Source: Tetracentron sinense
Lineage: Eukaryota > Streptophyta > Magnoliopsida > Trochodendrales > Trochodendraceae
Assembly: GCA_015143295.1 (NCBI GenBank)
Contig: CM026563.1
Location: 5,766,001 to 5,830,000, forward strand
Reading direction: 5' to 3'
Length of the DNA stretch: 64,000 nucleotides
The notes beneath the pieces were generated by a model. It saw only the letters and a list, made by a program, of their open reading frames with translations. It did not search any database and was not told the DNA's origin. Below, one piece after another: positions 12,147-22,691 of this stretch (its first letter is position 1; every line of letters begins with the position of its first letter). The position numbers and the translations under genes were made by a program.

Positions 12147-13199
12147 GTAATGTAATTAAAATTGTTCATGAAATTAAAGACCATAAACAAATAAATGGTG
12201 GAGCATAACTAATCTGTAAGCTGAAATTAAATACCATAAACAAAAAAACTGAAACATGTGGCTCTAAGCTGAAAATTAGATAAATCATAGATAAATGTAG
12301 TTATGCCCAGTAAATTCTGAAAATGTAGACATCGATATAGGCCCCAATACCCCACCGGCCACAAAAAATAATCAAAGACTAGTTTAAGATCATCAAATTA
12401 TGCAAGATAAGGTTTATGGAGTGTCATGATATTCTCCAATGATGGAATTGGTATGAAATAACTTCTAAATATGTGTGAACATATTAAAAGTAGATGGGTA
12501 TCATTAATGAGAAATTTGAACATTAACAAAAGAAAGTTCCCCTTAGGCACCTTTAGAAAAAAGGTTTCAACTTGTGCTCAGAATGAAAAGATTAGTTATC
12601 AGCATTCCCCTTTTAAAAAGTGGTTATTCCCTTGGCTCACTTGAAGATGAAGCCAGTATAATAGATAGTAATGGGCCATTGAGTATATTTTTTTGGAAGG
12701 TAGCATGAGCAAATAATATGTCTCTAGTAGAATAGTGGTAATTATGTGGGTCAGAAACATCTCTTTTTGAGAGATCCGAGAAACATAAAGGAAGTATCAC
12801 CAATACAACATATGATAATCTATATAATAAATATTTAGCTCTGATTAGAGAAATTGGCTTTGGCAAAGCAAAGAATATTTTCCCTGACATAGTCATAGTT
12901 CTAGAGGATTCATAGTAAAGGGGACCTCCAAACATATGTGGAGAGGATTTACAGTAAAGGGGACCTCCAGAAGAAAGAAAACATCTAAACATATGTGGAT
13001 AAAAAGAAGGTCTAAAGCAGACATGTGGGACCTCCAAGCTGGTTATGTCCACACGACTTTGAGGTGTTCCATGCATATTATAAACCTCTTTCTTCAAGTG
13101 GGTTTTGTCCATACGCTTCTCAATGTAAGGTATTCCATTCCTATTCTAAAGATCCGAACCACATGTGGGACCTCCAAGTGAGAAGATGATGCAGAAAAA

Positions 13200-13372
13200 T
13201 AAAGAGAAGAGAAAGCAAAGCGGAGAGGGATTACCGGAGAAGATGATGCAGTTGCCTAGAAGACCTATTGCCGTCGGAGCAGAGATGGTCTACGGTTTCT
13301 ATTGCCGCCAACGAGATGGTCTAGGGATTTTTTGATTTCGTGATTTGGGGGAAAAAAGTAAACTTCGTTTAT
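13200..13372 (-). promoter_or_regulatory. Probable MULE transposase promoter and 5' UTR
   Basis: Read on the minus strand, TTATAAACGAAG (about 13358-13369) is a TATA box. It is followed by a 5' UTR-like stretch (CCATCTCGTTGGCGGCAATA) and a possible splice donor (CCGGTAATC near 13235). It lies just inside the right terminal repeat, where MULE transposase promoters usually lie. The transcription start is inferred. Confidence 0.4.
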
Positions 13373-13390
13373 AAGAACAGGAGAGGGCCA

Positions 13391-13682
13391 AGCATGCTGG
13401 AGACCTACCCCTTACGCTTTAGATCAAGGCTTTCTCCAAAGTGCACCTTTGTGGGTAATTTTGATGAAAATACATTTACACCCCCTGATGGGTAATTTTG
13501 GAAGTTTATAAATTTTATTATATGACATCAACACTTTTATTAGTTGACTGATGGTCAACTGTTGGAAGGGGGTGTAGATGTCATTATTTTAAAAAGTAAG
13601 GGTACCTAATGTATTTTTAGAAAATTGAGGGGGTCTATGTGTATTTTCATCAAACCTCATGGGGTGTAAATGTATTTTCCCC
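13391..13682. repeat. MULE right terminal inverted repeat
   Basis: This arm is the inverted partner of 8512-8803 and has the same length (292 bp). The PPR-derived sequence is present here too, which shows that the captured sequence became part of both arms. Confidence 0.93.
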
Positions 13683-13691
13683 TTTATTAAA

Positions 13692-14009
13692 ATTCACCAG
13701 CTGTCTCGAAGCTAGTTCATATTGATGTAGAAGATCCACCAGGTGGTAAGCTTCCTCTATATTCGCTTTGATCACTATTAAACAATCGTCCGCAAATAGT
13801 AAGTGTGAAATGAGTGGGGCCCCCCGCGCCATTCTAAGCCCACTCAGATAATTGCTTTGAACTACTTGCCTGACTAAACTTGAAAGAACCTCACCACAAA
13901 TCATAAACAAATAGGGGGACAAAGGGTCCCCTTATCAGAGACCCCTGGTTGGGGTGATTTGCCCTCTCGGCTCACCATTTACCAAAACAGAGAAAGAAGC
14001 CGTGGTAAC
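13692..14009 (-). pseudogene. LINE reverse transcriptase catalytic core
   Basis: The minus strand encodes CVTTASFSVLVNGEPRGQIT, two stops, then GDPLSPYLF and LLFADDCLIV, the RT motif with the paired catalytic Asp, ending QLVNFNK at the MULE insertion point. The expected Arg-Gln before GDPLSP is replaced by TGA TAA, consistent with two C-to-T changes on the coding strand. Confidence 0.88.
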
Positions 14010-14049
14010 ACATTTGTAAGCACCCAATTTTTACACCTTGCTTAACCAT

Positions 14050-14515
14050 AGTTAACCGCCGTTAACCATGGTTATTCTCGACCAAACCCTAGTAGCCCTA
14101 GGTAGACCATAATCCAAGCCCTAGTAGCCCTAGGTAGGCCCTAATCCAAGCCTTATTTAAACCATAAGAAAATTTAGAATTCAAATGGGTTCAAGGCCCA
14201 TTTCAAGTAAAATCCCTAAGCCATAGGTAATACCCTAGTCTAACCCTACCTAAACCCTAGGACTCACCCTAGGTAAATCTTAGATCTAACCTTAGCCTAG
14301 CCCTAGTCCAAACCCTAAGCAAAGCCCTTACGGGATAGAGGCCCGTTTCAATCAAAAATAAAACCAAGTCCAAAAGCTTAAGTCCTAGTTTAACCCTAGG
14401 CTAACCTTAACCAAACCCTAGAACTAACCCTAGGTAGACCCTAGATCTAACCCTAGGCCTAACCCTAGATTAGCCCTAGCCCAAACCCTAGGCAAGACCC
14501 CATGGGCTCAAGGCC
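14050..14515 (+). repeat. Degenerate CCCTAG/AACCCTA-rich array in the LTR
   Basis: About twenty irregular repeats of AACCCTAG/CCCTAGGTAAA resemble the plant telomere unit CCCTAAA but are not a uniform 7-mer array. The matching end of the copy at 30-2292 has the same feature (2160-2245), so it belongs to the LTR family and is not a relocated telomere. Confidence 0.7.
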
Positions 14516-16109
14516 CTTTTCAAGTCCAAAAAAAAATAAAATGGATAAATCCTATTTTTGGGCCCAAGCAAGGGCCCACGATTTGAGTGGGACCCACAAT
14601 GATTTTTCAAATTTGAATTTGGGAGCCAACTCCAAGTAGGGTAAAACCCTTTTTGCTTTACCCTACATAGGTGAGGGTAAGCCCAAAACAAAAAAAAAAA
14701 ACAAAACAAAACAAAAAACAAAAAAAAAAACAAAAAAACCAAAAAATTTTCAACCAAAAGGTCAAGGCCCATGGCCTTTTAGGATTTTTTATTTTTATTT
14801 TTCATTTTTTTTAATCTATTAAAAAAAAAAAAGGGTTTGAATTTGGGCGCCAACCCAATGTGGCAAAGCCAACATGGGTTGGCCCATACCCATTTTAGCT
14901 AAGCCCACATTCGGTAAGTAAACAGTAACCAAAAAAAAAAAAAACCTTTAAACCAAATGGGGAAGACACTGTTCATCGTCTTCCCCATTGGTCCAAGCAC
15001 CTGCCACACAGCCCCACAGCTCCCCTATGACCCCATTCTCTCCTCCTTTCCCTCCAAATTCCTAAAGTAATCCATTTGGGGTTTCTCTTTAAGAAAAAAC
15101 AGCAAGATAGAGGGTGGGAGGCAGTCCCATCTCAGTGTAAAGCCGCCCCTACCCCTTGTGCGAACCAGCTGCACCTACACCTGCATTGACCATCCAATCA
15201 CAGCCATCCATTCTCATCCTTATCACTCTCCCAACCTCTCTATTTAACACCCATTTGCACCCATGGTTGAGGGGACCCGGTTTTGGAGGAGGGATTCAAA
15301 AAAAAAAAAAAAGTTTCGAGCTCCTGTTCTCCCTTGGTCCAGACCTTATCATAGCCCCCACACACATTCCACCACCTCTAAACCACACCCAAACTTCTCA
15401 CAATAGTCCCTAGTCCACCACACGTAGCCACTGTTAAGAAAAAAAAAGGAAATCCAAAAGATTACAGTAGCTTTCGGCCAGCCACACCTCCTATTCTCAT
15501 CCATTTAAACCTCCAAACTCCTCCATTGTTATCCATCAAACACCCTCAGGCCCTACCAACACCTCCAACACTTCACCATAACCCTTCTCGAGCTCCACAG
15601 GCCTCACCGTACGCGCCACAGTCCCCTGACGAGCAACCGCGAGCTGTAGCCGAGGGTATACACCCCCACCACTCCTTTACGGTTTTCCCTACTTGTTACT
15701 TATTGTATTTGCCATTATAAAGGACCCCTGGTCCCATTCTAGGGGTCCCCTTTTTTGCTTCTGTTGCTTTTTTTTTTTCTTCTAAGTTCAGTGATGCAAA
15801 ACCGTGTGGACCTCAACCTAGAGGCGTGGCCACGCATCCACCCCTCCCACCACCACGGCACACGACCACTCTGAGATGTCTGGGGAGTCCTCAATCGATG
15901 AGGAAACCCCTGGACCTCACTGGTAAAGCACCGCAGCCCCCACAGTCCTTTTTTTTCTTCAAAAAAAAATTCTAAAAAAAAAAGAAAAACAGATTGGGTC
16001 CACTGCCTGTAACTCACGTTTAACCCTGGTTAGACTCGGCCTTGGTCGAAACCAAGGCCATGGTTAGACTCTCCCCACTTCAGGCTACCCCTTTGTAAAT
16101 TTTCAGCCC

Positions 16110-17130
16110 CTTAATTGCACATTAACCATGGTTAAATCGACCCCAAAGTGGGGTCGACAGTGTGCAGAAATGGCGAAATAGGTGACTTTGGGCCTCTGTG
16201 GGGCCCACGTACAACCTTCCCTTAGGCCTCACAAGGGCTCAAAGTGTTCCTTACATGGCAGGCTTCGCAACCATGGTCTTGGATCCCCAAGGAGTTGACC
16301 CAAACCGCGGTAAACTCGCCGCAAAGTTTTAAAAAAAATCTGTTTTGGTGGAAATCGTCATTTTATGTGGTGTTTTTCGGGGCAACTTTGGGCCTCTGTA
16401 GGGCCCACACCCGACCTCCCCTTGGGCTCCAAAAAGGCTCAAAATATTCCTGGCATATCAGGCTACCCATTAGTAGTCTCGGATTCCCGCGATTCCCCCG
16501 TTAACCATGGTTAAATTCACGTTAACTATGGTTAAAAATTTAATGAAAATTTTAGCTTTTTTGTAATTTCTGATATTTGTGGGGGCCCAGACCGGGTAGG
16601 AGGCTAGTCTAGGCCCTGCCATGGATCTTGGGCCCACTTTTGCCTCCGTAGGCCCCTTAACCATGGTTAAACTCACCCGTGGTTAACATTTAACCATGGT
16701 TAAGCGGCCCATGACCTCAGAAAATTCTGGAGAAATCATTAAAAAATCAAAAATATTCTCTGAATTCTAAATATATTTTTTTAAAATTTTTTTCATTGTG
16801 GTTAGGACCCTTAACCATGGTTAAAAACCTCATCCGGGTTGATTTTTAACCATGGTTAAGCGACCCTTAACCAGATAAAATCTGAAAAAATGATCAAAAA
16901 TTCTAAAATAATTTGAGAAGTCGAAAAATGGTCCCACTTGGCCATTTAACCCTGGTTAAAACCCTTAACCATGGTGACCACCCCCCTTAACCGCGGTTAA
17001 ACAGTCTTTGACCGCCGAAAAAATCTGAAAAAATCTCAAAAAATCAAAAAAATTCAAAAGGATCAAAAAATACGATATTGGAATTTTTAACCATGGTTAG
17101 CACCCCTAACCATGGTTAATCACATTTTTA
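16110..17130. repeat. Cluster of TTAACCATGGTTAA palindromes
   Basis: The 14-base palindrome TTAACCATGGTTAA and one- or two-base variants (TTAACCGCGGTTAA, TTAACTATGGTTAA, TTAACCCTGGTTAA) occur about fifteen times in 1 kb, for example near 16121, 16500, 16523, 16656, 16690, 16810, 16848, 16965, 16986, 17088 and 17109. The spacers between them are diverged. This is not a simple tandem repeat, because spacing varies. Confidence 0.8.
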
Positions 17131-17170
17131 ACAACGATTAGCAACCCTAACCCTTGGTTAAGACACCTTG

Positions 17171-17346
17171 GGCCTACCGGGCCTCATCCCTTGGCCTACC
17201 GGGCCAAATCCTAGCCTACCGGGCCCACCCTTGGCTTACCGGGCTCAATCTCGGCCTACCGGGCCCAAACTAGCCTACCGAGCTTCACCCTCGGCCTACC
17301 GGGCCCAACCCTAGTCTATCGGACTTACCTTAGGCCTACTGGGCCC
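17171..17346 (+). repeat. GGCCTACCGGGCCC short tandem array
   Basis: About nine copies of a roughly 20-bp unit built on GGCCTACCGGGCCC followed by AACCCT or a variant. Each unit has internal dyad symmetry (GGGCCC). It is part of the LTR. Confidence 0.8.
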
Positions 17347-17825
17347 AATACCAAGCACTTGACCAACCCGGTCAACCACCCCTAGCCTCCCGGCTAGACC
17401 CTAAGCCATCCTTGGTGCACACACACACATACACCCCTTGCCTTGGCACGGGCTCATGTGCCAGAACTACGCTCGGTCTGATCTCACCCTATGTGAGTAC
17501 GTAGGCAGCCCAACCCGGGTTCGACCCTAGTCTACGATTTCCTCCTTCTTAGATTAGCATTATCTTAAATATTTAAGGTATTTGGTTAAAACTGAGTCTA
17601 ATTTGGCTTAACCCTAGCAAGTAGGGCACCACTGAAAAGTGAAAGTGCCGGGGTGCCTAACCCCTTCCCTGGACTTAACCGAACCTCTTGCCCTAATCTC
17701 GGACCGTAGACCAAGACCCTATCCAAATCCCGGGGACTTATCCCTTCCGAATGCATAGGTGGCGACTCTATACTACCCCGTGAGATGCAAACCAGGGTTT
17801 CACCAAAACCCGCGCTCACAACATT

Positions 17826-18880
17826 GGCTAATGAGATGCATCCAGCGTTGGCAGAACCCCATTCGCTTCATAGTGTCAAAGAGCAATGGCCACTCCACTC
17901 GATCATACGCACGACTCATATCTAGCTTCACTGCCATCATGCGCTCAACCCCCGTCCTTGTCTGTGAAGATAGTGAGTAATTTCATGTGCAACTAAAATA
18001 TTGTCTGATATTTGTCTTCCTCGAATAAAAGCCGACTGAGATTGGTCGATCACATCTGGCAGACAATCCCTCATCTGATTTGCTAGTATCTTTGCTATCA
18101 CTTTGTAAATAACGTTGCACAAGCTTATCGGCCTGTATTGATTAGTTCCTTCAGGGTGGGCAAGTTTTGGGATCAGAACTATATGGGTGTAATTCAACTC
18201 TTTTAGAAGAAATCCCCCCTGAAAAAACTCCTGACATCATTGCAAACTTGGGGGCCCACAGTGTCCCAGTGTTTATGGTAGAACCAAGCAGGCATGCCTT
18301 CCAGCCTCGAAGCCTTCAAGTGGCCAAATTGGAACATAACATCTCTAATTTCCTCCTGCGTTACTTCACGACATAGTTGTGTATTCATCTACTCAGAAAC
18401 CTTATGAGAAATGAAAGAGGTGGTTTCTGTAACACCTGTAGGGTGTGAAGTAGAATAAAGAGCCTGAAAATGGGAGACAATGTGTTTCCTAATCTCCTCG
18501 TTTGAAGTCAGCCACTGGTGGTCCTCCGCTTTGAGTGTAAGGATCCTATTCCTTTGCCGATGGTGAACTGCCGTTGTATGAAAAAACTTTGTGTTTTTAT
18601 CCCCACATGCTAGCCAATCCACTCTATATTTCTGTTTCCAAAAGACCTCTTTTTGTTTGTAGGCTTAATCCAATTCCCCCATAAGAAGATTCTCTTGTTG
18701 TTGAGCAGACCCCACTGTATTCCGCCTTTGAATATTCCAAATCTAATTCTTTAAGCTCTGAATACGATCTTGAAGATTACCAAACGAAGTTCTATTCCAA
18801 GCTTTAAGTTCGGTTTGACAGTTGCAAATTTTTTACAAACCTGATACATTGGAGACCCACTGCATTCTTTACTCCATGCA
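17826..18880 (-). pseudogene. LINE reverse transcriptase N-terminal part
   Basis: On the minus strand the order is DWLACGDKNTKFFHTTAVHH (18622 down), then GPQVCNDVRSFF, then THIVLIPKLAHPEGTNQYRP and ISLCNVIYKVIAKILANQM, SAFIRGRQISDNILVAHE, and MSRAYDRVEW (first catalytic Asp region), ending in WMHLISQC at the LTR insertion. These are fingers and palm motifs of L1-type RT. Several frameshifts and stops are present. Confidence 0.88.
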
Positions 18881-18882
18881 GC

Positions 18883-19663
18883 CTAAATCACTCGAGCACA
18901 ATCTTCATGCTTATCCCACATAGCCTCATAATGGAATGAATACTTGCGCCTTCTTGAGGGGAGATCTGGTCCAATGAGAAGTGGTGCATGATCTGATCCA
19001 ATAATTGGAAGGGTGCATACCACAGTTTGGGGAAATTGAGCTCTCCATTGAGTGTTGGCCAGCACACGATCCAACCGAGCCTCAATCCGATTGGGATGCT
19101 GCCTCTTATTACACAAAGTAAAGGGAGCACCATGACAGCCCAGGTATATAAGATTGGCTAAAGAAAGCATATCGTGAAAAGGCTTAAGATGGTTAAACGT
19201 GGGATGGTTACCACATACTTTCTCATGAGAATTAGTTAAATCATTGAAGTCAACTATACAAGCCCAAGACAAGTGAACATGTGGGCCGGTCGAGGCCATC
19301 CGTCGCCACAAATCATACCTCAAGGAGTCTTCTATCGGGCCATAAACAAAGGACGCCACCCATTCTTTAGCTAGCTGATTTTCTTTTAATCCGCGTTTCA
19401 ATAAGATTCTTATCCGCTGAGATAATTGTTATTGTTACATCTTTCGTCCATAATAATGCGAGACCTCCTGACACCCCCAAAGGATCTAGGGTGAAGAAAT
19501 TATCCAACTTTAGTTTTCTGGCCACCCATTGAACTTTTGGCAACTTATTTTTGGTTTTCATAAGAAAAATTATTGATGGCCTATACCGAAGGATATGATC
19601 CTTTAACATGTGAACTGTTAGGAGCCGGCCCAGCCCCTGGTAGTTCCAGGCTAACAGATTCAT
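18883..19663 (-). pseudogene. LINE AP endonuclease domain
   Basis: It starts MNLLAWNYQGLGRLLTVHML, the typical opening of plant L1 ORF2 endonucleases (consensus W-N-C-R-G-L-G). It continues with IIFLMKTK (the catalytic Glu expected in METK is Lys here), WACIVDFNDL, and IGSDHAPLL containing the final Asp-His. A frameshift near 19385 splits the domain. It is non-functional. Confidence 0.88.
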
Positions 19664-20163
19664 TGGGAATGAGGTGGCTGCTCCCTGGCAGGCACCCCGG
19701 ACTTGGAAGAGGGAAAGTCATTAAAATTGCTAAAAATACTATTCACACGATTACTATTCATCTTATTTACAGTTTTACCACTCAACTTTAAATAATTCTA
19801 TAGAGCTCGATTTTTATCGGATTTACCTGAAATTTTAACCATAGCTACTTTAAGTCATATAGAATCTACCTTAAAATTTTCATAAATTTTGGATGATGAA
19901 AAAGACCAAAATACCCATCTTATGATAAAGACAAATTTGTTTATTTTGATCATTTTCTTTTCTTTAAACCTTAACCATTGATCATGCAATACTTATAAGT
20001 TTAGTTAAAACTTTATATAGACATATTTAGACCTAGTTAATCATCAATTAAACATTATTGGACATCAATTAACATTAATTGCAATGTTTAAGCAGAATCT
20101 CCATATTTTCATTCAATGTGCACTAGTTTCAAGAAAAACAAGTTTTGAGGTCTCTACAATGCC

Positions 20164-20733
20164 AGAGGGAGGAATATGAAGAAATGCTACCCCAAATGCA
20201 AACTTCCGAACCCTTATTGTGGTTGCGATAAGGGTTGCTATTTTTTCTTGTTGACACATATGTTGCACACACAATGAGAGTATAGCACTCCCCTAGATAT
20301 CCAATATCAATGTTTTTTTTTTTCTTTTGATAATTACAACATGTGATTTTTTTTTTTGTATGTCCCCAACCATTCAGGTCAGTATAAATCCTCGAGGGTG
20401 TGATGAGATTCAGCAACCCGCTACACCAGGTAAGTCCAAGAAAATCTTATGCGGGGCTGGCCCTGCTCCCGCTCTTAAATCTCCCTCTCGCGGTTTGAGA
20501 TCGAATCCGCCTTAAGAGCGCGATTTCAGAATTTATAGAGCGCGCTTTTAGATTTTATAGAGCGTAGTGTTCACAAGAGCTGGAGAAAACTTCATTCTTC
20601 TATGCCATTTTTGTTCTCATTGTATCTCTAACTCAGTGAAGAAGACGAACTAGTTACTTCGGAGTCTTCAAAATTGTGAAAATTAAAAAGCCTTGTGAAA
20701 AGACAAGAAGTCTTTTCACACTATATTTTTATT
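20164..20733. other. Spacer without a recognised gene
   Basis: It holds T-rich tracts (about 20313-20360) and a segment at 20450-20570 with repeated GAGCGCG and GCTCCCGCTC motifs. Similar GC-rich blocks recur at 21255-21360, so this may be a further worn element. I see no coding sequence. Confidence 0.5.
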
Positions 20734-21025
20734 GGCATTGGCTTGTCTCTGGCGAGGCCATAAAGGGCTTGTCTCAGGGTTCCATAGAATAGAGGACAAG
20801 TGGTGGAGAAGTCAAAATCATGGGGCCCATGATTTTGACTTCTCCGCACATAAATAGACATGTGGCGATAAGTGTGTGAGAATAAGGGGGAGAGATATCA
20901 AATGGGGAGAAGTCAAAAATCATGGGGAGAAAATAAATGACTTCTCCCCATTCTTATGCCAGTTGTCGCACAATGTATGGAACCCCAAGAGCCCTTTTTG
21001 GCTTCGCCAGAGACAATCCGAGGCC
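20734..21025. mobile_element. Mutator-type MITE with internal palindrome
   Basis: A 292-bp element with ends around TTGTCTCTGGCGA and its complement TCGCCAGAGACAA, flanked by a perfect 9-bp duplication ATTTTTATT (20725-20733 and 21026-21034). The centre holds a near-perfect palindrome around GGGGCCC (about 20812-20852) containing GAGAAGTCAAAATCATGG and its complement. A 9-bp duplication indicates Mutator-type transposition. It has no coding capacity. Confidence 0.85.
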
Positions 21026-21129
21026 ATTTTTATTTTCATTTTATAAAAGAAAGTCAGTAAATGTCTTTTCAACATTTTCTTTACAGGTTATTTTTTTCCT
21101 TTATCCTTTACTTCGTTGGAGAGATTAGA

Positions 21130-21235
21130 TAAGAGAAGAGATCATTTACAGCCAATTGCGATTGAAGCTCTCCCAAGTTCAATCGCACCCAGAAGTCAAT
21201 ATGTGTCCCTTTTAACCTTGGTTGAAATTAATTAA
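21130..21235. mobile_element. Partial MITE related to 22332-22641
   Basis: It carries CAGCCAATTGCGATTGAA, then ATGTGTCCCTTTTAACCTTGG, the left-arm order of the element at 22332. The right arm is missing. Confidence 0.5.
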
Positions 21236-21499
21236 TTCAATAATGTTATATATATGGCGCTCCGGAGGCGCTCTCGACCCCATCCTAAATTCAAATTTGA
21301 CGCTCTCGGGCTCCCGCTCCACACTCCCGCTCTCGCCCCCGCTTCGGTTACTTAGGGCTGGCCCCAAAGAGGGAGTGACAAGTCAAACCTAGAACGTTTT
21401 GCTTCATGAGATGTGAGTCCCTGGAGCCACTCGTTCACCCCTTTAGGGTTAATTACAACATGTGATTTTCTCTCAATTAACTCTTAACAACAAAGTGTA

Positions 21500-22090
21500 A
21501 ATGATCATTCATGGTTTCTATTGCAAATGCCAAAGACAATTTGTACGACACTCACAGAGTATATTAAAGATAGAGGGGATTGCATTCGAAGGTATTTACG
21601 GCCAGATCAGTGCATATCAACAGGATACAAAATTGAGAGCTCATATTTATTACAAAATTTTGCCAGAAAATCAGTCGTTGAATTGGTTTCCCTCGAAAAA
21701 TGATGAATATAGTGCATTCATGAAACCCTGGAAAGCATTGACTTGATGCTGGAGACCAAATTCAAAAGGTAATAAGGAGAGGGTTCAGAAGAAGAGAGGA
21801 ACTTGATGGCTTGAAGGTGGTCAGAGGCAATGAGAATGTCAGACAGACCTTGATCAACTGCAATCCGAATGCCATTATTGATCACCATTAACTTTAGAAT
21901 AAGGACGTCGTATTCAAGAAGATCATGCTGCAAATGCCACAAGAAGGACAACCCTAATGATCTCTTATTATACCTCTAAAGGCAGACCTTCCATTACGAA
22001 GTGAACCATCGCAATTGATGGTCCAATGGTCCTAGGAGGAGGGGACTAGATGCTTGAAGAATGGCCATGCTTGAAGGACGGCTTGAGTGG
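21500..22090 (-). pseudogene. LINE RNase H relic
   Basis: The minus strand contains INCDGSLRNGRSAFRGIIRD, then GIRIAVDQGLSDILIASDHL and QAIKFLSSSEPSPYYLLNLV, which is the RNase H fold order of plant LINE C-termini. Stops and a frameshift interrupt it. It is separate from the LINE at 6.5-19.7 kb. Confidence 0.7.
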
Positions 22091-22331
22091 ATATATATGT
22101 GTTACGATCTTAATTAAGACTACAATTATTTGAATAGAAAATAAGTACGTGATTTCTTTTTTGGGGAAAAAAATTACACGTGATTAGCATACAAAAAAAA
22201 TGATTTTTTTTTTGTTATCAATAATTATTTACAGAACCTAAAGTAATAAAGTGAAACTAATTGCATTAACAACAAATAAACAAAAAAACTGATTTTTTTT
22301 GTTGCTAATAATTCTTTATGATAGCAAATAG

Positions 22332-22641
22332 GAGATCGAATCACAACCATCACGATTGAATTACGGGAAAGTTCAATCACACACACAGGTCAACACATGT
22401 CTTTTTTAATTCACATTAACCATGGTTAAGATTCTTTAACTCTTAAGGTTCCACAATTTAACCTTGGTTTCTCGAATAAAATATTTTAACCTTAAGGTTA
22501 ATTTTTTTTAAAAAAAAATTCTAAAACCCTAGGTTGGATTGTTGAATCATGAGGGTTAATGAATTTTAAACTCTTAATAATGATTAATAGGAGCTAAAAA
22601 TGACACGTGGGTTCAATCCGGATTGGCTGCCATTCTATCTC
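22332..22641. mobile_element. Mutator-type MITE carrying AACCATGGTTAA and CACGTG
   Basis: A 310-bp element. Its left end GAGATCGAATCACAACC pairs with the complement of GGCTGCCATTCTATCTC at the right. Imperfect 9-bp flanks are AGCAAATAG and AACAAACAG (7 of 9). Inside lie ACATTAACCATGGTTAAGATT (22412-22432) and GACACGTGGG (22602). Related sequences occur at 21130, inside the Helitron at 33690, and at 34679. Confidence 0.65.
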
Positions 22642-22691
22642 AACAAACAGAGCCTAAAACAAAAATGAGTTAGACAGATTGATTTTTTTTG

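Larger units (their letters stand above)
8512..13682 (-). mobile_element. Mutator-like transposon (MULE), 5171 bp, complete ends
   Basis: The element starts GGGGAAAATACATTTAC and ends with the complement. It is flanked by a perfect 9-bp duplication TTTATTAAA (8503-8511 and 13683-13691). The 292-bp terminal inverted repeats (8512-8803 and 13391-13682) differ at about 16 sites (roughly 94.5% identical by hand alignment). It carries a minus-strand MuDR-type transposase gene and a pentatricopeptide-repeat gene fragment. It sits in the RT domain of the LINE, between NFNK and SGVSF. Intact ends with a disabled transposase suggest recent movement, possibly with help in trans, followed by decay. Confidence 0.93.
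14015..17820 (+). mobile_element. Solo LTR of a Tat/Ogre-like element (copy 2), 3.8 kb
   Basis: It begins TGTAAGCACCC and ends CGCGCTCACA, with a perfect duplication ACATT at 14010-14014 and 17821-17825. It interrupts the LINE RT between ISQC and VTTAS, and the LINE frame resumes on either side. No retrotransposon protein domain or primer-binding site is present. It shares end sequences and several internal blocks with the inverted copy at 30-2292 but is 1.5 kb longer, partly through internal repeats. Candidate TATA box: TATAAAGG at 15716-15723. A very long solo LTR is known for Tat/Ogre retrotransposons; the lineage is inferred. Confidence 0.88.
6491..19734 (-). mobile_element. L1-type LINE, minus strand, interrupted by two elements
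   Basis: On the minus strand the parts run in the order expected for a plant L1: AP endonuclease (19663-18883), reverse transcriptase (18700-17821, 14009-13692, 8502-8290), zinc-knuckle zf-RVT region and terminal RNase H, and then a poly(A) tail seen as T11 at 6491-6501. Flanks share AATACTA (6481-6487 and 19735-19741), a plausible short target duplication. Removing the two nested insertions leaves about 4.3 kb. No ORF1 is seen, so it is 5'-truncated. Stops and frameshifts break every domain. Confidence 0.85.
4041..20158 (+). mobile_element. Solo LTR (plus) split by a nested LINE
   Basis: The left end TGTCACGCCCC is preceded by ATGCC (4036-4040). The right end GGTCTCTACA is followed by ATGCC (20159-20163). 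This is a perfect 5-bp target duplication with TG...CA termini. The LTR itself is 4041-6490 plus about 19735-20158, roughly 2.87 kb. Everything between belongs to a LINE and elements nested in it. The TGTCACGCCCC start is common in plant Ty3/gypsy LTRs, but the lineage is not proven. No internal retrotransposon domains flank it, so it is a solo LTR. Confidence 0.82.

Noticed and set aside
14050..14515. Interstitial telomere
   Set aside because: Units are irregular CCCTAG variants and the same feature is found in the related LTR at 2160-2245, so it belongs to the LTR.
16110..17346. CRISPR-like array
   Set aside because: Palindromes vary in spacing and sequence, spacers are not uniform, and the context is a plant LTR.
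14015..17820. Intact LTR retrotransposon with gag-pol
   Set aside because: No protein domains, no internal LTR boundary and no primer-binding site; it fits a single solo LTR.
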